From Puniceicoccales bacterium (GTDB lineage Bacteria > Verrucomicrobiota > Verrucomicrobiia > Opitutales > LL51), in NCBI GenBank assembly GCA_031278845.1, contig JAITJQ010000072.1, positions 1-15,218 on the forward strand: a DNA stretch of 15,218 bases, written 5' to 3'. This document shows, one piece after another, positions 13,721 through 15,218 of the stretch. The first letter of the stretch is position 1, and each line of letters starts with the position of its first letter. Made by a program: the position numbers and the translations under genes. The notes under the pieces are model-generated. The model had not been told where the DNA came from, did not search any database, and saw only the letters and a list, made by a program, of their open reading frames with translations.

Positions 13721-15127
13721 ATGGAAAATACAGGAAAGATTATACAAGTCATGGGAGCCGTAGTGGACGTGCAATTCGAACGCGATCGAATTCCGAGTAT
13801 TTACAATGCCCTTGAGGTATCGCGGGAAGGACAGGAGCAGCTCATTTTGGAGGTACAGCAACACGTCGGTGACGGTGTCGTGCGCACCGTTGCGATGTCA
13901 GCAACGGATGGCCTACGTCGTGGAATAGCGGTACAGGATACGGGATCGGCGATTACCGTTCCGGTGGGCGATGGCGTATTGGGTCGGATTCTAAATGTAA
14001 CGGGAAATCCGATCGATGGCCGTGGGGAATTACGATGTGAAAAAAAGTTACCTATTCACCGCCCTGCGCCCACCCTAATGGATCAGGACATCGATTCCGA
14101 GATTTTAGAGACAGGAATTAAGGTCATCGATTTGATTTGTCCATTTGTAAAGGGAGGCAAGATTGGAGCCTTTGGTGGTGCGGGGGTTGGTAAGACGGTG
14201 GTCATCACGGAGCTCATCAATAACATTGCGATTGGTCACGGTGGATTTTCGGTATTTGCCGGTGTCGGTGAACGTTCCCGGGAGGGCAACGATTTATTTC
14301 ATGAGATGGCCGGATCGGGTGTCATCAACGAGGAGGAGCCGGAAAAATCAAAGGTAACGCTTGTTTTTGGACAGATGAATGAGCCACCGGGAGCGCGAAT
14401 GCGGGTCGGTTTAACGGGCCTAACCATTGCGGAATATTTCCGCGACGAGCACCACCAGGACGTGCTATTATTTATCGACAACATTTTTCGATTTTCGCAG
14501 GCAGGTTCAGAAGTTTCGGCATTATTGGGACGATCGCCATCGGCGGTGGGCTATCAGCCGACACTCAGCCAGGAGATGGGACAATTGCAGGAGCGCATTA
14601 CGTCGACGAAGAGTGGGTCCATTACATCTTTCCAGGCGGTATATATTCCTGCGGACGACCTAACGGATCCGGCACCGGCGAATACGTTTGCCCATTTGGA
14701 CTCGACCCTTGTTTTGGATCGGAAAATTGCGGCATTGGCATTATTTCCGGCGGTTGATCCTTTGGCATCGACGTCGAAGGCGCTCGATCCGAAAATTGTG
14801 GGGCAGGAGCATTTCGATGTGGCGCGGGGGGTTCAGGCGGTTTTACAAAAATACAAAGAATTACAGGATATCATTGCAATTCTCGGCATGGACGAACTGT
14901 CCGATGAGGACAAATTAACGGTGGCGCGTGCGCGAAAGATTCAAAAATTTTTATCGCAACCCTTCAATACTGCGGAAGCATTTACGGGGATAGAAGGCAA
15001 GTATGTTTCGGCCAAGGAGACCGTTCGCGGATTTGCGATGATTTTGGGTGGTGAACTGGATCACATTTCCGAGAATGATTTTTACATGAAGGGTGGAATC
15101 GACGAGGTCACTGGCACAAAGAAATAG
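13721..15127 (+). CDS. atpD: F1 ATP synthase beta subunit
   Basis: Catalytic subunit of F1. Walker A GGAGVGKT is at residues 152-159, with VVITELINNIA after it. The GERSREGNDLFHEM motif follows. Walker B is in VLLFIDNIFRF near 248-257. The family signature PSAVGYQPTLSQEMGQLQERI and the DELSEED-type loop, here DELSDED, are present. 468 residues, normal length. A gagg ribosome site sits about 3-5 bases before the ATG. atpC begins one base after the stop. Confidence 0.97.
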   Translation: MENTGKIIQVMGAVVDVQFERDRIPSIYNALEVSREGQEQLILEVQQHVGDGVVRTVAMSATDGLRRGIAVQDTGSAITVPVGDGVLGRILNVTGNPIDGRGELRCEKKLPIHRPAPTLMDQDIDSEILETGIKVIDLICPFVKGGKIGAFGGAGVGKTVVITELINNIAIGHGGFSVFAGVGERSREGNDLFHEMAGSGVINEEEPEKSKVTLVFGQMNEPPGARMRVGLTGLTIAEYFRDEHHQDVLLFIDNIFRFSQAGSEVSALLGRSPSAVGYQPTLSQEMGQLQERITSTKSGSITSFQAVYIPADDLTDPAPANTFAHLDSTLVLDRKIAALALFPAVDPLASTSKALDPKIVGQEHFDVARGVQAVLQKYKELQDIIAILGMDELSDEDKLTVARARKIQKFLSQPFNTAEAFTGIEGKYVSAKETVRGFAMILGGELDHISENDFYMKGGIDEVTGTKK

Positions 15128-15128
15128 C

Positions 15129-15218
15129 ATGGCACTTTTTGTAGAAATTATAACGCCTAACCGGGTAATCTGCTCCAAGGAAGTTACATCGTTGGTGGTC
15201 AATTCCACGCTGGGCGAA
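15129..15218 (+). CDS. atpC: F1 ATP synthase epsilon subunit, 5' end only
   Basis: The first 30 codons are in the window, beginning MALFVEIITPNRVICSKEV and continuing to STLGE at the last base. This matches the N-terminal beta-sandwich start of epsilon (xxVEIVTPxRxxxSxEVxSVVxPxxxGE). Epsilon links gamma to the c-ring and can inhibit ATP hydrolysis. The start is one base after the atpD stop, the usual order. Confidence 0.88.
   Translation, partial: MALFVEIITPNRVICSKEVTSLVVNSTLGE

Overview
This window reads as ordinary bacterial chromosome from a small-genome, probably host-associated bacterium. Gene content (topoisomerase III, PssA plus a VC0807-type membrane protein, RluD-type pseudouridine synthase, endonuclease III, a NuoG-like protein, a CPA2 antiporter, F1 ATP synthase genes), moderately AT-rich coding sequence and a pair of ankyrin-repeat genes would fit a Verrucomicrobiota (Opitutales/Puniceicoccales-like) symbiont or its relatives. 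That placement is an inference from protein character, not from a search.

Layout: 1-235 is a GC-rich block of nested palindromes plus a short AT-rich leader. topB (+) follows. A second repeat block (2744-2985) separates it from a minus-strand pair, pssA then a VC0807-like gene (3730-4590, 2986-3726). Divergent from pssA is the overlapping pair rluD-nth (+). A long repeat block (6209-6546) overlaps the 3' end of nth and separates it from a stand-alone nuoG-like gene (-). Upstream of that are a truncated repeat (8205-8265), a secreted ankyrin-repeat gene (-) and a second, apparently decaying or frameshifted ankyrin gene (-). After one more repeat (10318-10420) comes a plus-strand run: a CPA2 cation/proton antiporter with two TrkA-C domains, then atpG, atpD and the start of atpC, which runs off the window.

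The most unusual feature is the family of composite palindromic repeats filling nearly every larger intergenic gap. Two architectures exist. Type I has modules D-C-B-A followed by an AT-rich tail. Type II has hairpins E-F-G. They are joined head to tail at two loci. Stem B, stem E and stem F differ between copies by matched changes on both arms, so pairing is kept while sequence drifts, and the loop of E is found inverted in one copy. One type I copy has invaded the end of nth: it supplies the last 12 residues and the stop codon and appears to have removed the fourth iron-sulfur cysteine.

Functionally the genes are mostly housekeeping: DNA topology and base-excision repair, rRNA modification, phospholipid synthesis, redox chemistry, ion/proton exchange and ATP synthesis. 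The antiporter lying directly before atpG, where atpA is usual, suggests a rearranged atp operon. The two ankyrin genes are the accessory part and the likeliest host-interaction factors.
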